Notes: generated by a model not told the origin, from the sequence alone. A stretch of 28,420 nt of DNA from CAJQND01 sp051010095 (GCA_051010095.1 JBPCVX010000265.1:1-28420), one strand, 5' to 3'; positions 8,508-17,641 are shown, numbered from the stretch's first letter. Numbers and translations are program-made.

Positions 8508-9439
8508 GGCCACACCTTTTTGCGCACAAGACCCATCAAGCCCTGGCGCGCAAACAATGTGAGCAAGACCAACGCGACGCCCGCAATCAACATGTAGGCG
8601 TTGGTAAAACCGGATGAGAGATCAATGAGATAGAACATGAACAAGGTGCCAACAAACGGCCCAAGCACGGTGCCGGCACCGCCGAGCAAGACCCATAAAA
8701 GCGGGAAGATGGAATATTGTACAGTGGCGAATGTGGCCCCCGCATAACCAAACAACAGGCCATAGCTGGCGCCAGCCGCGGCCGCTATAGTACCGGACAC
8801 AATGACCGCAAAGAGCTTTTGACGGAAGATATCGTAGCCCAGCATGCGGGCGCGTTCTTCGTTCTCGCGGATCGCCACCAGAACCTTGCCAAATGCACTG
8901 CGCACCAGTTTCCAGGTGAGCATCAATGAGGTGCTGAACAATATGAGTGCTGCAAAATAGCGGTTGGTCGGGTCGCTCAAATCCACACCGAAAAACAAAC
9001 GCTCCGCCGGTTGGATAACGAAGCCTTCATCGCCGCGCGTATAGGTACCAAAAAACAGGATTGTCAGATAAACCGCTTGCGCAAACATCAGCGTGACGAT
9101 CATGAAGGCGACACCGCTTGTGCGCAGGGCGAGGAACCCAACACCCGCGGAAAGTGCAACCCCTGCACCAATGCCCAGCAGCAATGCCAAGGGCGCAGGA
9201 ACCTCCCCCAGCGCCAAAGGTAGGCCAAGGCCATACATACCTGCGGCGAAAAACATCGCATGCCCCAAACTCAAGAGCCCGGTATAGCCGAACAAGACAT
9301 TGTAGCCGATAGCGTAGCTCGCCAGCACCATAATGCGCGCAAGATTACCGTGATGATAATCAGACAAGACAAACTGCAACACGAAGAGCGCTGCGATTAA
9401 CCCGCAATGGAGCAAGACAGATTTTCGGGTTTCGCTCAT
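8495..9439 (-). CDS. livM: LIV/HAAT-type ABC transporter permease LivM
   Basis: A 314-residue inner-membrane permease with about nine hydrophobic segments. LivM-type motifs are GYNVLFGYTGLLSLGHAMF near residue 45 and the cytoplasmic coupling region ATPase-contact loop VAIRENEERARMLGYD near 190, followed by GLLFGYAGATF and LLGGAGTVLGPFVG. It forms the translocation channel with LivH. The ATG at 9439 overlaps the livH stop (ATGA), indicating coupled translation. Its own stop lies inside the start region of livG. Nothing unusual is seen apart from these overlaps. Confidence 0.93.
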   Translation of the reverse strand: MSETRKSVLLHCGLIAALFVLQFVLSDYHHGNLARIMVLASYAIGYNVLFGYTGLLSLGHAMFFAAGMYGLGLPLALGEVPAPLALLLGIGAGVALSAGVGFLALRTSGVAFMIVTLMFAQAVYLTILFFGTYTRGDEGFVIQPAERLFFGVDLSDPTNRYFAALILFSTSLMLTWKLVRSAFGKVLVAIRENEERARMLGYDIFRQKLFAVIVSGTIAAAAGASYGLLFGYAGATFATVQYSIFPLLWVLLGGAGTVLGPFVGTLFMFYLIDLSSGFTNAYMLIAGVALVLLTLFARQGLMGLVRKKVWPWLE

Positions 9440-10371
9440 CGCGCTGTCCCAAACAGGCCTTGCGGGCGGAACACCAGAACGAAAGCCACAAGCAAGGTCG
9501 CAATGATCTTGGCAAGTGTGGGTGAGAAGAAGACCGAGATAATCCCATCACTCATACCGACGAGGACGGCAGCCACAACCGTGCCTGGAAGGCTGCCCAG
9601 CCCGCCGATGATCACCACGATGAACGAGAGTAAGAGCGGATCACCCCCCATCAGGTAATGGGCTTGCTGGATGGGTACTATTAACACCGCTGCAAGAGCC
9701 GCAATTGCCGCCCCAAGGCCAAAAACAAGCGCATAGACGCGCTCTACCGGAATGCCGAATGCTTGTGCGGTTTCTTTATCAAGTTGCGTTGCCCGCATAA
9801 CCAGGCCGATTTTGGTGCGCGACATTAAAAGCCACACACCAATAATCAGCAAAATAGCGGCACCGATCACCGCGAGCTTATAGGTGGTTGTCCCCAAACC
9901 CCATGGCCAGATGAGTTGAAACGCACCATCCTTGAGCTCAAACCATGGAATAGCGATGCGCGCATTGAACGGCGGCTCAACGGGCCGTGCATCCGGCCCA
10001 TAGGTCATCAATGTGACCTGCTGAATAATGTATAAAAGGCCGATGGTGGCAACGATGGTGCTTTCTGGATCATAATCAAGCCGCTTTAACACCGTCATAT
10101 CGGCGGCGGATGCCAACAGCCCAACCATAATGGGCGCGACCACCAGCGCGATTGCAAAACCCACCGCTGGTGCCATGCCGAACCCGCCAGCGAGTGATGA
10201 GGCAACCCACCATGCGATTACCGCACCGAGCATGAAAAATTCGCCGTGGGCGACGTTCACCACGCGCATAACACCAAAGACCAAGCTTAACCCGAGTGCT
10301 GTAAGCGCCAGCACGGCAGCCGTAATGGCACCTTCCAGAGTTGCCAGAACCAAATGTGGGCCTAGTTCCAT
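9436..10371 (-). CDS. livH: LIV/HAAT-type ABC transporter permease LivH
   Basis: A 311-residue inner-membrane permease with the LivH signature VFGVMRVVNVAHGEFFMLGAV near residue 35, the coupling-loop motif RATQLDKETAQAFGIPVERVY near 190, and FIVVIIGGLGSLPGTVVAAVLVG near 245. It pairs with LivM. The ATG at 10371 is preceded by a GGGG stretch that forms the downstream arm of a GC hairpin (10379-10400), so its ribosome binding site may be partly masked when the hairpin is folded. It is separated from the binding-protein gene by about 41 bases, the largest gap in this operon. Confidence 0.93.
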   Translation of the reverse strand: MELGPHLVLATLEGAITAAVLALTALGLSLVFGVMRVVNVAHGEFFMLGAVIAWWVASSLAGGFGMAPAVGFAIALVVAPIMVGLLASAADMTVLKRLDYDPESTIVATIGLLYIIQQVTLMTYGPDARPVEPPFNARIAIPWFELKDGAFQLIWPWGLGTTTYKLAVIGAAILLIIGVWLLMSRTKIGLVMRATQLDKETAQAFGIPVERVYALVFGLGAAIAALAAVLIVPIQQAHYLMGGDPLLLSFIVVIIGGLGSLPGTVVAAVLVGMSDGIISVFFSPTLAKIIATLLVAFVLVFRPQGLFGTAR

Positions 10372-10378
10372 GAACGCA

Positions 10379-10400
10379 CCCCGGGCGAAACACCCCGGGG
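10379..10400 (-). promoter_or_regulatory. GC stem-loop between the binding-protein gene and livH
   Basis: Inverted repeat: CCCCGGG at 10379-10385 and its complement CCCGGGG at 10394-10400, with an 8-base loop. It lies just after the stop of the binding-protein gene and just before the livH start. There is no U tract on the minus strand, so it is not a classical terminator. Stems in this position usually protect the upstream mRNA, giving more binding protein than permease. The downstream arm also supplies the only purine-rich stretch in front of livH, so folding could lower livH translation (inference). Confidence 0.6.
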
Positions 10401-10412
10401 CTCACTAGTTAA

Positions 10413-11714
10413 TTAGAATGATTGTGTCGTGTAGTCGGTCTCGTCTGGATAGAACGTATCTTCAATAGACGTGGTGTGGGCAAGCACCAGCTTGCCGCCC
10501 TCGACTTTTGAAATGTATTGATGACCGAACACCTGGTGGGTTTTTCCGTTGAAGATTTTTGCACCCTGCGGATGCGCCTGGGAGGCAGGCATTTCCTTCA
10601 TGGCCTCAACCGCTTCAATCAACTTTGAACGGTCATCCGCGCCTTTATATCCAGCAGCTTCCATGCCGGCCTTGATAGTGTGCAGGGTTTCCCAGCAGCC
10701 AAACATATGGGCATAGGTCGATACATCTTTCGGGTCTGAAACACTCGCACCAGTAGCGTCAACGCCTACTGCCTCGCGGTAAAACTTGTCATGCTCAGAC
10801 TGATCGGCCTGAGCATAGCGTGGGTTGCCTTCCCAGAAATAGGTACCGTCGAGAAACTCCAGACCAGGGCTGGTGATGTCTACGGCCTCCAGGCTATCGA
10901 TAAAGCCGAAGATTTGCGGCTTGGACGGTCCAAAGAATTCGCCCATTTCCTTCACAAAAGTCAGCACTGCGGGGCCAACCATAACGTGATAGATCACATC
11001 GGTATCCCTTGGAATTTTGGGGAAATACTTTGTGAATGATGTTTCTGTTGGGGGAATTGCGATTTTTGCCACCACCTGGCCACCGCGCTTCTCAATTGCT
11101 TCAGAGAAATAATCACGATGATCGTGGCCAAAGGCGAAATCAGGAAAGATCATCGTAACCTTTTTACCCAGATTATCGGCCACGAAAGGCGCCATGGCCT
11201 CAACCTGGCTTTTCACATCTGTGATGCCCGGTTGCAATGTGTAGCGGTTCAATTTGCCAGACGCCACATGATGGCCCTCCGACACGACAAAATAGGGAAT
11301 TTTCAGCTCGCCAGCGCGCGGCGCAGATCCTATCACCACATGGGAGAACAACGTGCCAAAAGCGATATCGCATTTGTGCTGGTTGGCCAGCTTTTCAACA
11401 ACCTCAGCACCACGTTTTGGGTCGGTTCCATCATCTTCTGCGACAATCTCAACGGGCCGGCCGTTAATGCCACCATTGTCATTAATTAGCTTGGCGGCGG
11501 CCTGCGTTGTGCGGTCATACCAGCGGCCGTAGGCAGCGCCAATTCCCGTGCGGTGCACCTGAAAACCGATCTTTATGGGTTCTGAGCTTTGTGCCTGTAC
11601 GTAGCGGGTAAAGCCCGGCAAGGCCGTTGCCCCCGCAAGCGCGCCCGTGCCCACGGCAAGGCCCTTTATCACATCACGTCTTGTCGCGGTTGAGATCAGT
11701 TTCGTTTTAGTCAT
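10413..11714 (-). CDS. LIV/HAAT-type periplasmic substrate-binding protein with Tat signal
   Basis: A 433-residue periplasmic binding protein (Peripla_BP_6 / LivK-like fold). The start is ATG 11714: GGAGG sits 9 bases upstream, while the TTG at 11720 is too close to it. The N-terminus has a twin-arginine motif (TATRRDVIKGLAVG) followed by a hydrophobic stretch and an Ala-rich cleavage region (YVQAQ|SSEP), so export should be by the Tat route. The mature start PIKIGFQVHRTGIGAAYGRWYDRTTQAAAKLINDNG and GRPVEIVAEDDGTDPKRG is typical of amide/urea/branched-chain amino acid receptors. LTRP-type specificity cannot be read from sequence; short-chain amides, urea or hydrophobic amino acids are all possible. 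It is the first and probably most expressed gene of the operon. Confidence 0.9.
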   Translation of the reverse strand: MTKTKLISTATRRDVIKGLAVGTGALAGATALPGFTRYVQAQSSEPIKIGFQVHRTGIGAAYGRWYDRTTQAAAKLINDNGGINGRPVEIVAEDDGTDPKRGAEVVEKLANQHKCDIAFGTLFSHVVIGSAPRAGELKIPYFVVSEGHHVASGKLNRYTLQPGITDVKSQVEAMAPFVADNLGKKVTMIFPDFAFGHDHRDYFSEAIEKRGGQVVAKIAIPPTETSFTKYFPKIPRDTDVIYHVMVGPAVLTFVKEMGEFFGPSKPQIFGFIDSLEAVDITSPGLEFLDGTYFWEGNPRYAQADQSEHDKFYREAVGVDATGASVSDPKDVSTYAHMFGCWETLHTIKAGMEAAGYKGADDRSKLIEAVEAMKEMPASQAHPQGAKIFNGKTHQVFGHQYISKVEGGKLVLAHTTSIEDTFYPDETDYTTQSF

Positions 11715-11805
11715 TACCAAAATCCTCCCTGGAGCCTGAAAATTTAACTCCGATAATAATAATCAGTTTGTATGTATACTAATGACTTGTCTAGTCCCTT
11801 CGCCC

Positions 11806-13209
11806 TCACGCGCCACGCGGCGCTGCCAGCAACCACAGCCCGAACAAAGTATAGGCAATCATAAAAATTGCGATAGGGATTTGGCTCAACAGGGCCTTCC
11901 GGTCCGTTTCAAAGATTCTAAGGGCTATTCCATGGGCAACAAGTATGGACAGCATGTGCCCCAGAACAACTGCACCCGCCTGGGCAAGCCAGATGACCTC
12001 CACCATGTCGCGCGTGTTAAAAAACCCTGTCGTCACGTAAAATGGTGAAATTCCAAGATAATCATCACCCTGCGCAAACGGATCAGAAAGGGCCGCGATC
12101 GCATATTGCCCGTTGACCAGGAATGCGGTGAGAAAATGCGCGATATGATAGCCAAGAGCAATCGGCAATATCGACATGCATAATTGCGAAAAAACGGTTC
12201 TGAACCGTGCTGGTTCACTGGCAAGGCGCACGCCCAGATAGACGCACACCGCAAAACAGATGCACAAAGCAATGCACGAAACCAGCAGGCCAAAGACCGT
12301 ATAGCCCGCCACCGCCGAACGCCCCGGAAATGCAAGCGGGTTAATGCCCCAAATGGAAAGCCACCAAAACGTCTCGTTTAACCCGTCAAAGCTGCCGATC
12401 GCCAATATACAGAGTACAAATATGCCAATCGTCACGCTCATGTTTGATGCACCGACAAGCTGCCAGCCCGGAACACCAATCTGCCCCTTGCCAAATGCAG
12501 AAAGCTTGGCGAATGCGCGCAAGATCATCGTGAAGCACTCGCCACGTTTTGCCCATATCTCTTCACCAAAAACCAGCATACACATGAACGTATAAAACCA
12601 GTATCCGCCCACGAATTTTGCCAACCGCGCCGGGTCTTCCGGCGCGATATCCGCCAAGGCAAATACACCAAAACAGATAAACGCTATGATGCCCGGCCAT
12701 GCGCCAAGCCATTGCGGCAGTCTGGCCGCGGGCTCAACGCCCAATGCGCCGCGCGCGAGCCATACAACCCCGCTCCACGGATTGAGCCCGCGCCAGATAT
12801 CACCAAATACCGCCTGGAAAACGAAGAGTACAATCCACCACAGGGTCCAGATTGTCAGGGGCAGCAAATTTGCCAGCGGATCGCGCGGCCCCTCAAATCC
12901 CAGCCAGATGAGCCAGGCAAAGAAGAAAAACGAGGCCAGACTGACAATCTTGTCTACACAATGAATTTCAGGTGTAAACCATGTCCTGCTTTTCCAAAGC
13001 CTTCTTTGAACACGGCCAGGAACAAATGCCAGTGCCAAGACAGTGAGCACAACCGCAATGACGCCCGCAGAGATGTAAATGTCAGTTGGCAGCAGTGCAA
13101 TGAAAATCTGCTCCGACGCATGTGCCCACGCCTTGGTGGGCCATGCCACAAGGAACAAAGAAACCCAGCTAAGAATGTTGTTAAGCGGCAAGATACGTGT
13201 AATTTTCAT
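11806..13209 (-). CDS. Polytopic membrane protein of the 'fenitrothion hydrolase' (FedA-like) family
   Basis: A 467-residue protein with an N-terminal signal-like segment ending AWPTKAWA|HASEQ, then about ten hydrophobic segments. The motif DPLANLLPLTIWTLWWIV followed by FGDIWRGLNPWSG (about residues 110-145), plus LGYHIAHFLTAFLVNGQYA near 355, matches the family widely annotated 'fenitrothion hydrolase'. That name rests on one organophosphate-degrading strain and probably does not describe the normal role. Several conserved His (HASEQ, YHIAHF) are candidate metal ligands in or near the membrane (inference). The gene is divergent from a PCu(A)C-like gene only 30 bases away, suggesting a shared control region and perhaps a shared role in metal handling. 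The start at 13209 is kept because it gives a complete signal segment; the ribosome binding site is weak. Confidence 0.75.
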   Translation of the reverse strand: MKITRILPLNNILSWVSLFLVAWPTKAWAHASEQIFIALLPTDIYISAGVIAVVLTVLALAFVPGRVQRRLWKSRTWFTPEIHCVDKIVSLASFFFFAWLIWLGFEGPRDPLANLLPLTIWTLWWIVLFVFQAVFGDIWRGLNPWSGVVWLARGALGVEPAARLPQWLGAWPGIIAFICFGVFALADIAPEDPARLAKFVGGYWFYTFMCMLVFGEEIWAKRGECFTMILRAFAKLSAFGKGQIGVPGWQLVGASNMSVTIGIFVLCILAIGSFDGLNETFWWLSIWGINPLAFPGRSAVAGYTVFGLLVSCIALCICFAVCVYLGVRLASEPARFRTVFSQLCMSILPIALGYHIAHFLTAFLVNGQYAIAALSDPFAQGDDYLGISPFYVTTGFFNTRDMVEVIWLAQAGAVVLGHMLSILVAHGIALRIFETDRKALLSQIPIAIFMIAYTLFGLWLLAAPRGA

Positions 13210-13239
13210 CGGCCCGTATCATAAACACGGTGGCGCAAA

Positions 13240-14001
13240 ATGAAATGGTCTAAACTTGCAGGCATTGGTGTGATGCTCATCGTGGCATCAGCTGCGTCAG
13301 CTTGGTTTTTCTTATCAGCGCAATCCAATGAAATCCTGTTAAGCGATGTTCGCGCAGTGCCGGCGATGAATGCGCCGGGAACCGTGCGTATTTTAGTGAA
13401 GTTTTCAAACCGTGGCCGGGCAGATGAACTTATTTCTGTTTCCTCGGTTGAGGGCGATAAGGGTGTACTCGAAAACGCTGAGGCAACACCATTGCCTGTG
13501 CCCGCAAACTCAAATCCGCAGCTCGCCAAGGACGGTGCACACGGCATCATTCGCGGCGTGAACGGAGAGCTGGCAGACGGCCGTCTTATCCCTATCGCGC
13601 TCACTTTTAAAAACGCCGGCACAGTGAACGCAAAAGCGCGCATGCGCGAAGCTATTGCGATGAGCCACGACACTATGTTCGAGGTGCCAGAAGGTGAAAC
13701 CGCACCAACGCTTTCCATCTCGGCATCACGTAATGACAAGGGTTGGCTGATTGATATCGATGCCCCCGGATTCACCTTTTCCAAAGACAAGGTCGATGGC
13801 CCTCATATCGCCAATACAGGCCACGGCCACCTCTATATCGATGGGCTCAAACTTGGACGGGTCTATGGAACCCAGGTCAAGATCGGCAATTTGCCAATTG
13901 GCACCCACACCGTGCGGGTCAGCCTCAACACAAACGATCACCGCATGTACATGACCAACGGCAAGAGTGTCAGCGCAGAAACCGAGATTACAAGCAAGTG
14001 A
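13240..14001 (+). CDS. Exported PCu(A)C-like protein with C-terminal Gly-His-Gly-His domain
   Basis: A 253-residue protein with an N-terminal signal or anchor (residues about 5-28), so periplasmic or membrane-tethered. Residues about 30-150 have the layout of a PCu(A)C copper chaperone domain (LLSDVRAVPAM...GTVRILVKFSNRGRADELISVSS, ending IPIALTFKNAGTVNAKARM). The canonical H(M)x10Mx21HxM ligand set is not intact: the expected first His/Met and the final Met are replaced (AHGIIRGV), leaving one His. The second domain, about 155-250, contains NTGHGHLYIDGLKLGRVYG and SLNTNDHRMYMTNGK, whose His and Met residues could bind metal. GGTGG upstream supports ATG 13240. It converges on the acyltransferase gene with a 21-base gap. 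Metal binding is plausible but copper specificity is not shown. Confidence 0.75.
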   Translation: MKWSKLAGIGVMLIVASAASAWFFLSAQSNEILLSDVRAVPAMNAPGTVRILVKFSNRGRADELISVSSVEGDKGVLENAEATPLPVPANSNPQLAKDGAHGIIRGVNGELADGRLIPIALTFKNAGTVNAKARMREAIAMSHDTMFEVPEGETAPTLSISASRNDKGWLIDIDAPGFTFSKDKVDGPHIANTGHGHLYIDGLKLGRVYGTQVKIGNLPIGTHTVRVSLNTNDHRMYMTNGKSVSAETEITSK

Positions 14002-14022
14002 AACGTAAAGCGCGCGTCTTTA

Positions 14023-17000
14023 CTAAAGCGTGTCCACAGCCAGTTTCTCCGCGCTCACATAATCTGTCTTGCCAGAACCAAGCAGCGGTATCTCATCAAC
14101 CTCGACGATTTGGCGTGGCACCCACAATTCAGCCAATCCAGACTTCTTGCCCATGTCAGTCAGATCTTTGCGTGCGAGGCCCTTGCGCGTGGTGATGAGC
14201 ACAAGCTGTTCACCTTTCTTGGCATCGGGCAGCTTAACAACGATATGCTCTTGCTTGGGCCAGAACCCATTCACAGCTTTCTCTACGGCAGGCAGAGACA
14301 CCATTTCGCCGGCAATCTTGGCAAATCTCTTCGCGCGGCCTTTGATGGATATAAATCCGTGCTCATCCTCGCTCACGATATCGCCGGTGTCGTACCAGCC
14401 ACCGTCAAGAACCTCCAACACGCCGGGTGCAGTGTCACGCAGATAACCGCTCATCACATTGGGCCCCTGCACAACAAGCTTGCCGCCCTCTTCGATGCCT
14501 TCGACGGTTTCCAGCCTGTGTTTAATACCAGGCAACAAACGCCCGACAGACCCCGGCTTATTGTGCATAGGCGTGTTGAGCGCCAGAACGGGTGCGGTTT
14601 CCGTCGCCCCGTAGCCTTCAAGGATGCGCAATCCAAACTTCTCCATCCAGACTTTGCGGGTCTCTTCTTTCACCGCTTCAGCGCCGGCAACCACATAGCG
14701 CATGGAATAGAAGTCATATGGATTGGCCATACGTGCATAACCCGCCAGGAACGTATCCGTGCCAAACATGATGGTCGCGTTGGTGTCATAGATAAGTTCA
14801 GGCACAGCACGGTAGTGCAAGGGTGAAGGATAAAGAAAGATGCGCACACCATATAAAAGCGGCAACAAAAACCCACCAGTGAGGCCGAAGGCATGAAAGA
14901 CCGGTAGGGCGTTGAAGACAACATCGCGCGGGCTGAAGTCGATACGCGCTGCAATCTGGTGGCAGTTCGCGTTCAAGTTTTTGTGGCTCAACACCACACC
15001 CTTAGGCGATCCTTCCGAACCTGATGTGAACAATATTGCAGCAGCATCTTCAGGGGTTGCGCCACCTGAAGTGAACCTATAGGCAAGCCCGCCAAACCAT
15101 GTAGACACAAAGCCGATTAGTTTTTGAACTCCGCCAATCTCATCGCGAATATCTTCCAAATAGATCAGCCGGACATGCTTACCCAGTTCAGCCATTTGGT
15201 CTTCAAGGTTCCCAGCTTCGATAAACACGCGAGACGTGAAGATGGTTTTCACTTGGGCTGCCAGGCAGGCTGATGTCATGTTCTTGGCACCCGCAGAGAA
15301 GTTTAGCATCGCTGGTGTGCGGCCGAAGGCATGCAGCCCAAAAAAACTCACCGCTGCACCGTTTGCATTGGGCAAAAGCAACCCAATATGTTTCTCGTCA
15401 GGTGTCATGGCGGTCATTTTGCGCCCCAACACAAAACTGCCTGTGATCAATCGGCTGTAGGAAATCGGCTCAAAGTTGATGTCCTCAAGAACCGGGCTTT
15501 TGCCACCAAAAGTTCGCTTTGCATCCAGCAGGGCCGAGAACAAGGTTCTGTCCTTGGGAGATGTCTGGAACATCATCTCGGTCATCATGTCATAAAGTTC
15601 ATCACTCAGATGTTGCCGCAGCGCGCCACCTTTAAGGTTCTCGGGCACCTCCAGTTTTTGAGGTTCAAGGATTGTGATGGTGACTTTCGGGAACCAGCGA
15701 TGCGGCAATATTCCCCTAACCCGCGAAAAGAAGGAATGCTGAGCACCTGAGATACGAATGGGCAACAAGGGTGCATCGGCCAGATGCGCGATCGTTGCAG
15801 GGCCATCGTAAACCTTCATCAATGCGCCCGTCGTGGTGATGCGCCCTTCAGGAAAGATCATGCACTTATTGCCATCTTTGACTTCACGCACGAGAGACTT
15901 AATGGCCATCGGATTGCGAGGATCAACCGGAAGCAGTTTGAACAGCGAGAGGAACGGCCGCACCAGCCAGTGTTCAGCCTGGGCGGTGTTGATGGCAAAA
16001 CTTGGCTTGTCCGGCAGAAAGCAGGCAAGCATGGGCCCATCCAGAAATGACGTGTGGTTGGCCACAATCACGGCCTTCCTGCCGGCAGCTCGATAGTTTT
16101 CCCAGCCTTTCACTTCAACACGGTAGATGAGGCGGAAAATAAACCGGCCAATATTGGCAATCACTTCAGCAGGCAGCAACTTAACGGCGTATAGCGCCAC
16201 CGCGATGTTTAATATCGCGACACCCAACAAAATCGCCGGGATGGTCCAGCCAATGGACACAAGAACAGCGATCGTGCCCGCCGCAACTGCCATGAACAGT
16301 GCGTTGATGATATTGTTAACAGCGATATTGCGCGACACCCGTTCAGGCGGAGACATGCGCTGGATAAGCGCGTATAGCGGAACTGAGAACAACCCACCAC
16401 ACACCGCCAGCGCGAATAGATCAAACATGATCCGCCAGGAACCGTTTGTATTCACAAAAGAAGCAACACCCATGAGGTCTTTGGGATCGGTTAACTGACC
16501 AAGCCCCTTTACCAAAGCAAGATCGATGCCGAACAATGAAACGCCTAGGCCAGCGAGGGGTACATAACGCGCCGAAACCGCGCCGCGCAGCAAGCGGTTG
16601 TTCAACAACGAACCTGCTGCAACACCGATGGTGAAAATTGCGATAAACAAATTTGAAACGGTCTCATTCGCACCCAAGACCGAGCGGGTAAACTCGGGAA
16701 GTTGCGTCAAGAATACCGATCCCATGAGCCAAAACCAGGAGAGCCCAAGAATGCACAGAAAAATGTCGCGGTTCGATGTGGCGCTGCGGGTCATGCGATA
16801 CGTAGCACGCACGAAGTTATAATCAACCTTTAGATCGGGATCAGGTGGCGGCGCTGCCGGGATGCTGCGGCTGGCCATCCAGCCGACTATGGCAAGCGCA
16901 AATACTGATACCGCAACAATCGGCACGCCATTGCTGGCGGTGATCAACAGCCCGCCAAACAAAGTTCCAAGCAGAATGGCAATCAGTGTTCCGCTTTCAA

Positions 17001-17454
17001 TTAGCGCGTTACCTGCAACCAGTTCTTCTTTCTGCAAATGTTGGGGAAGAATGCCGTATTTAATCGGCCCGAAGAAAGTCGATTGTGCGCCCAAAAGAAA
17101 CAAAACACCAAGCAGCCAGTAGGGGCTTTGAAGAGCAAAACCAATACCCGCCAGCACCATGATGACAATCTCGGCCACTTTGATCCGCCTGGTCAGAACG
17201 GCCTTATCGTAGCGGTCAGCAATCTGGCCAGCGGTTGCCGAAAATAGAAAAAAGGGAAGAATGAAAGCTGCAGCCGCCACATTGATGAACATAGCCGCGT
17301 TAATGCCCTGACTCTGGGCCAATACAAATGTGACCAGTATCACCAGCGCCTGCTTAAACGCATTATCGTTAAAGGCACCGAGTGCCTGGGTGATGAACAG
17401 CGGCAAAAATCGGCGCTTGCTGAAGAGAGAAAATTGATTGGCTTCAACGCTCAT
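14023..17454 (-). CDS. aas: Acyl-[ACP]--phospholipid O-acyltransferase / acyl-ACP ligase fusion with MFS flippase
   Basis: A three-domain protein of 1143 residues, the usual size for this fusion. Residues about 1-420 are an MFS module (ITQALGAFNDNAFKQALVILVTF; probably a lysophospholipid flippase, LplT-like). About 440-620 is a PlsC-type acyltransferase with the HX4D motif in NHTSFLDG near 466 and FPEGRITTTG. About 640-1143 is an AMP-forming ligase with the P-loop FTSGSEGSPKGVVLSHKN near 811, YGATETAPVLALN, WYDTGDIV and a C-terminal Lys region GSGKTDYV. The enzyme should re-acylate 2-acyl-lysophospholipids with fatty acids activated on ACP, at the inner membrane. I moved the start from 17478 to ATG 17454, which has AGAGG 8 bases upstream. 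The symbol is by domain analogy to Aas; the E. coli enzyme keeps LplT separate. Confidence 0.9.
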   Translation of the reverse strand: MSVEANQFSLFSKRRFLPLFITQALGAFNDNAFKQALVILVTFVLAQSQGINAAMFINVAAAAFILPFFLFSATAGQIADRYDKAVLTRRIKVAEIVIMVLAGIGFALQSPYWLLGVLFLLGAQSTFFGPIKYGILPQHLQKEELVAGNALIESGTLIAILLGTLFGGLLITASNGVPIVAVSVFALAIVGWMASRSIPAAPPPDPDLKVDYNFVRATYRMTRSATSNRDIFLCILGLSWFWLMGSVFLTQLPEFTRSVLGANETVSNLFIAIFTIGVAAGSLLNNRLLRGAVSARYVPLAGLGVSLFGIDLALVKGLGQLTDPKDLMGVASFVNTNGSWRIMFDLFALAVCGGLFSVPLYALIQRMSPPERVSRNIAVNNIINALFMAVAAGTIAVLVSIGWTIPAILLGVAILNIAVALYAVKLLPAEVIANIGRFIFRLIYRVEVKGWENYRAAGRKAVIVANHTSFLDGPMLACFLPDKPSFAINTAQAEHWLVRPFLSLFKLLPVDPRNPMAIKSLVREVKDGNKCMIFPEGRITTTGALMKVYDGPATIAHLADAPLLPIRISGAQHSFFSRVRGILPHRWFPKVTITILEPQKLEVPENLKGGALRQHLSDELYDMMTEMMFQTSPKDRTLFSALLDAKRTFGGKSPVLEDINFEPISYSRLITGSFVLGRKMTAMTPDEKHIGLLLPNANGAAVSFFGLHAFGRTPAMLNFSAGAKNMTSACLAAQVKTIFTSRVFIEAGNLEDQMAELGKHVRLIYLEDIRDEIGGVQKLIGFVSTWFGGLAYRFTSGGATPEDAAAILFTSGSEGSPKGVVLSHKNLNANCHQIAARIDFSPRDVVFNALPVFHAFGLTGGFLLPLLYGVRIFLYPSPLHYRAVPELIYDTNATIMFGTDTFLAGYARMANPYDFYSMRYVVAGAEAVKEETRKVWMEKFGLRILEGYGATETAPVLALNTPMHNKPGSVGRLLPGIKHRLETVEGIEEGGKLVVQGPNVMSGYLRDTAPGVLEVLDGGWYDTGDIVSEDEHGFISIKGRAKRFAKIAGEMVSLPAVEKAVNGFWPKQEHIVVKLPDAKKGEQLVLITTRKGLARKDLTDMGKKSGLAELWVPRQIVEVDEIPLLGSGKTDYVSAEKLAVDTL

Positions 17455-17483
17455 AAGAAAAACCTCTGACTGTTTCACATTTA

Positions 17484-17510
17484 TTTATATGAACGTTGTT
17501 CATTTTACAA
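17484..17510 (-). promoter_or_regulatory. Palindromic operator within the probable aas promoter
   Basis: A perfect inverted repeat, ATGAAC GTT GTTCAT, lies at 17489-17503. On the minus strand a TTGTAA (17510-17505) precedes it and TATAAA (17489-17484) follows it, a -35/-10 pair with a short 15-base spacer. The palindrome therefore sits between the two boxes, where a repressor would block RNA polymerase. Size and symmetry suit a TetR-family dimer. No regulator gene lies nearby, so the regulator is unknown. The palindrome is seen; the promoter and regulator are inferred. Confidence 0.5.
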
Positions 17511-17641
17511 GCTTTTTCTCATTGTGATTCAATTTCCCTGTTCTCAGCAACGTTAGGCGAACTTAGTGGCTGCGCCGATGCTTAGCGAAAAACTGTATTT
17601 AATAGAAATGGATAGCACCACGCATGAAACGAAGGCTTGCC

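Noticed and set aside
11735..11805. AT-rich segment with GTATAC upstream of the LIV binding-protein gene as operator or promoter
   Set aside because: The dyad is only 6 bases and no -35/-10 pair with acceptable spacing is visible; a promoter is expected here but cannot be placed.
14005..14023. Inverted repeat GTAAAG...CTTTAC between the convergent PCu(A)C-like and aas genes
   Set aside because: A 6-bp AT-rich stem with no T tract on either strand is too weak to call a terminator.
14110..14826. A 238-codon plus-strand open frame opposite the ligase domain of aas
   Set aside because: It is antisense to well-conserved AMP-ligase motifs and has no start signals; it is a shadow frame.
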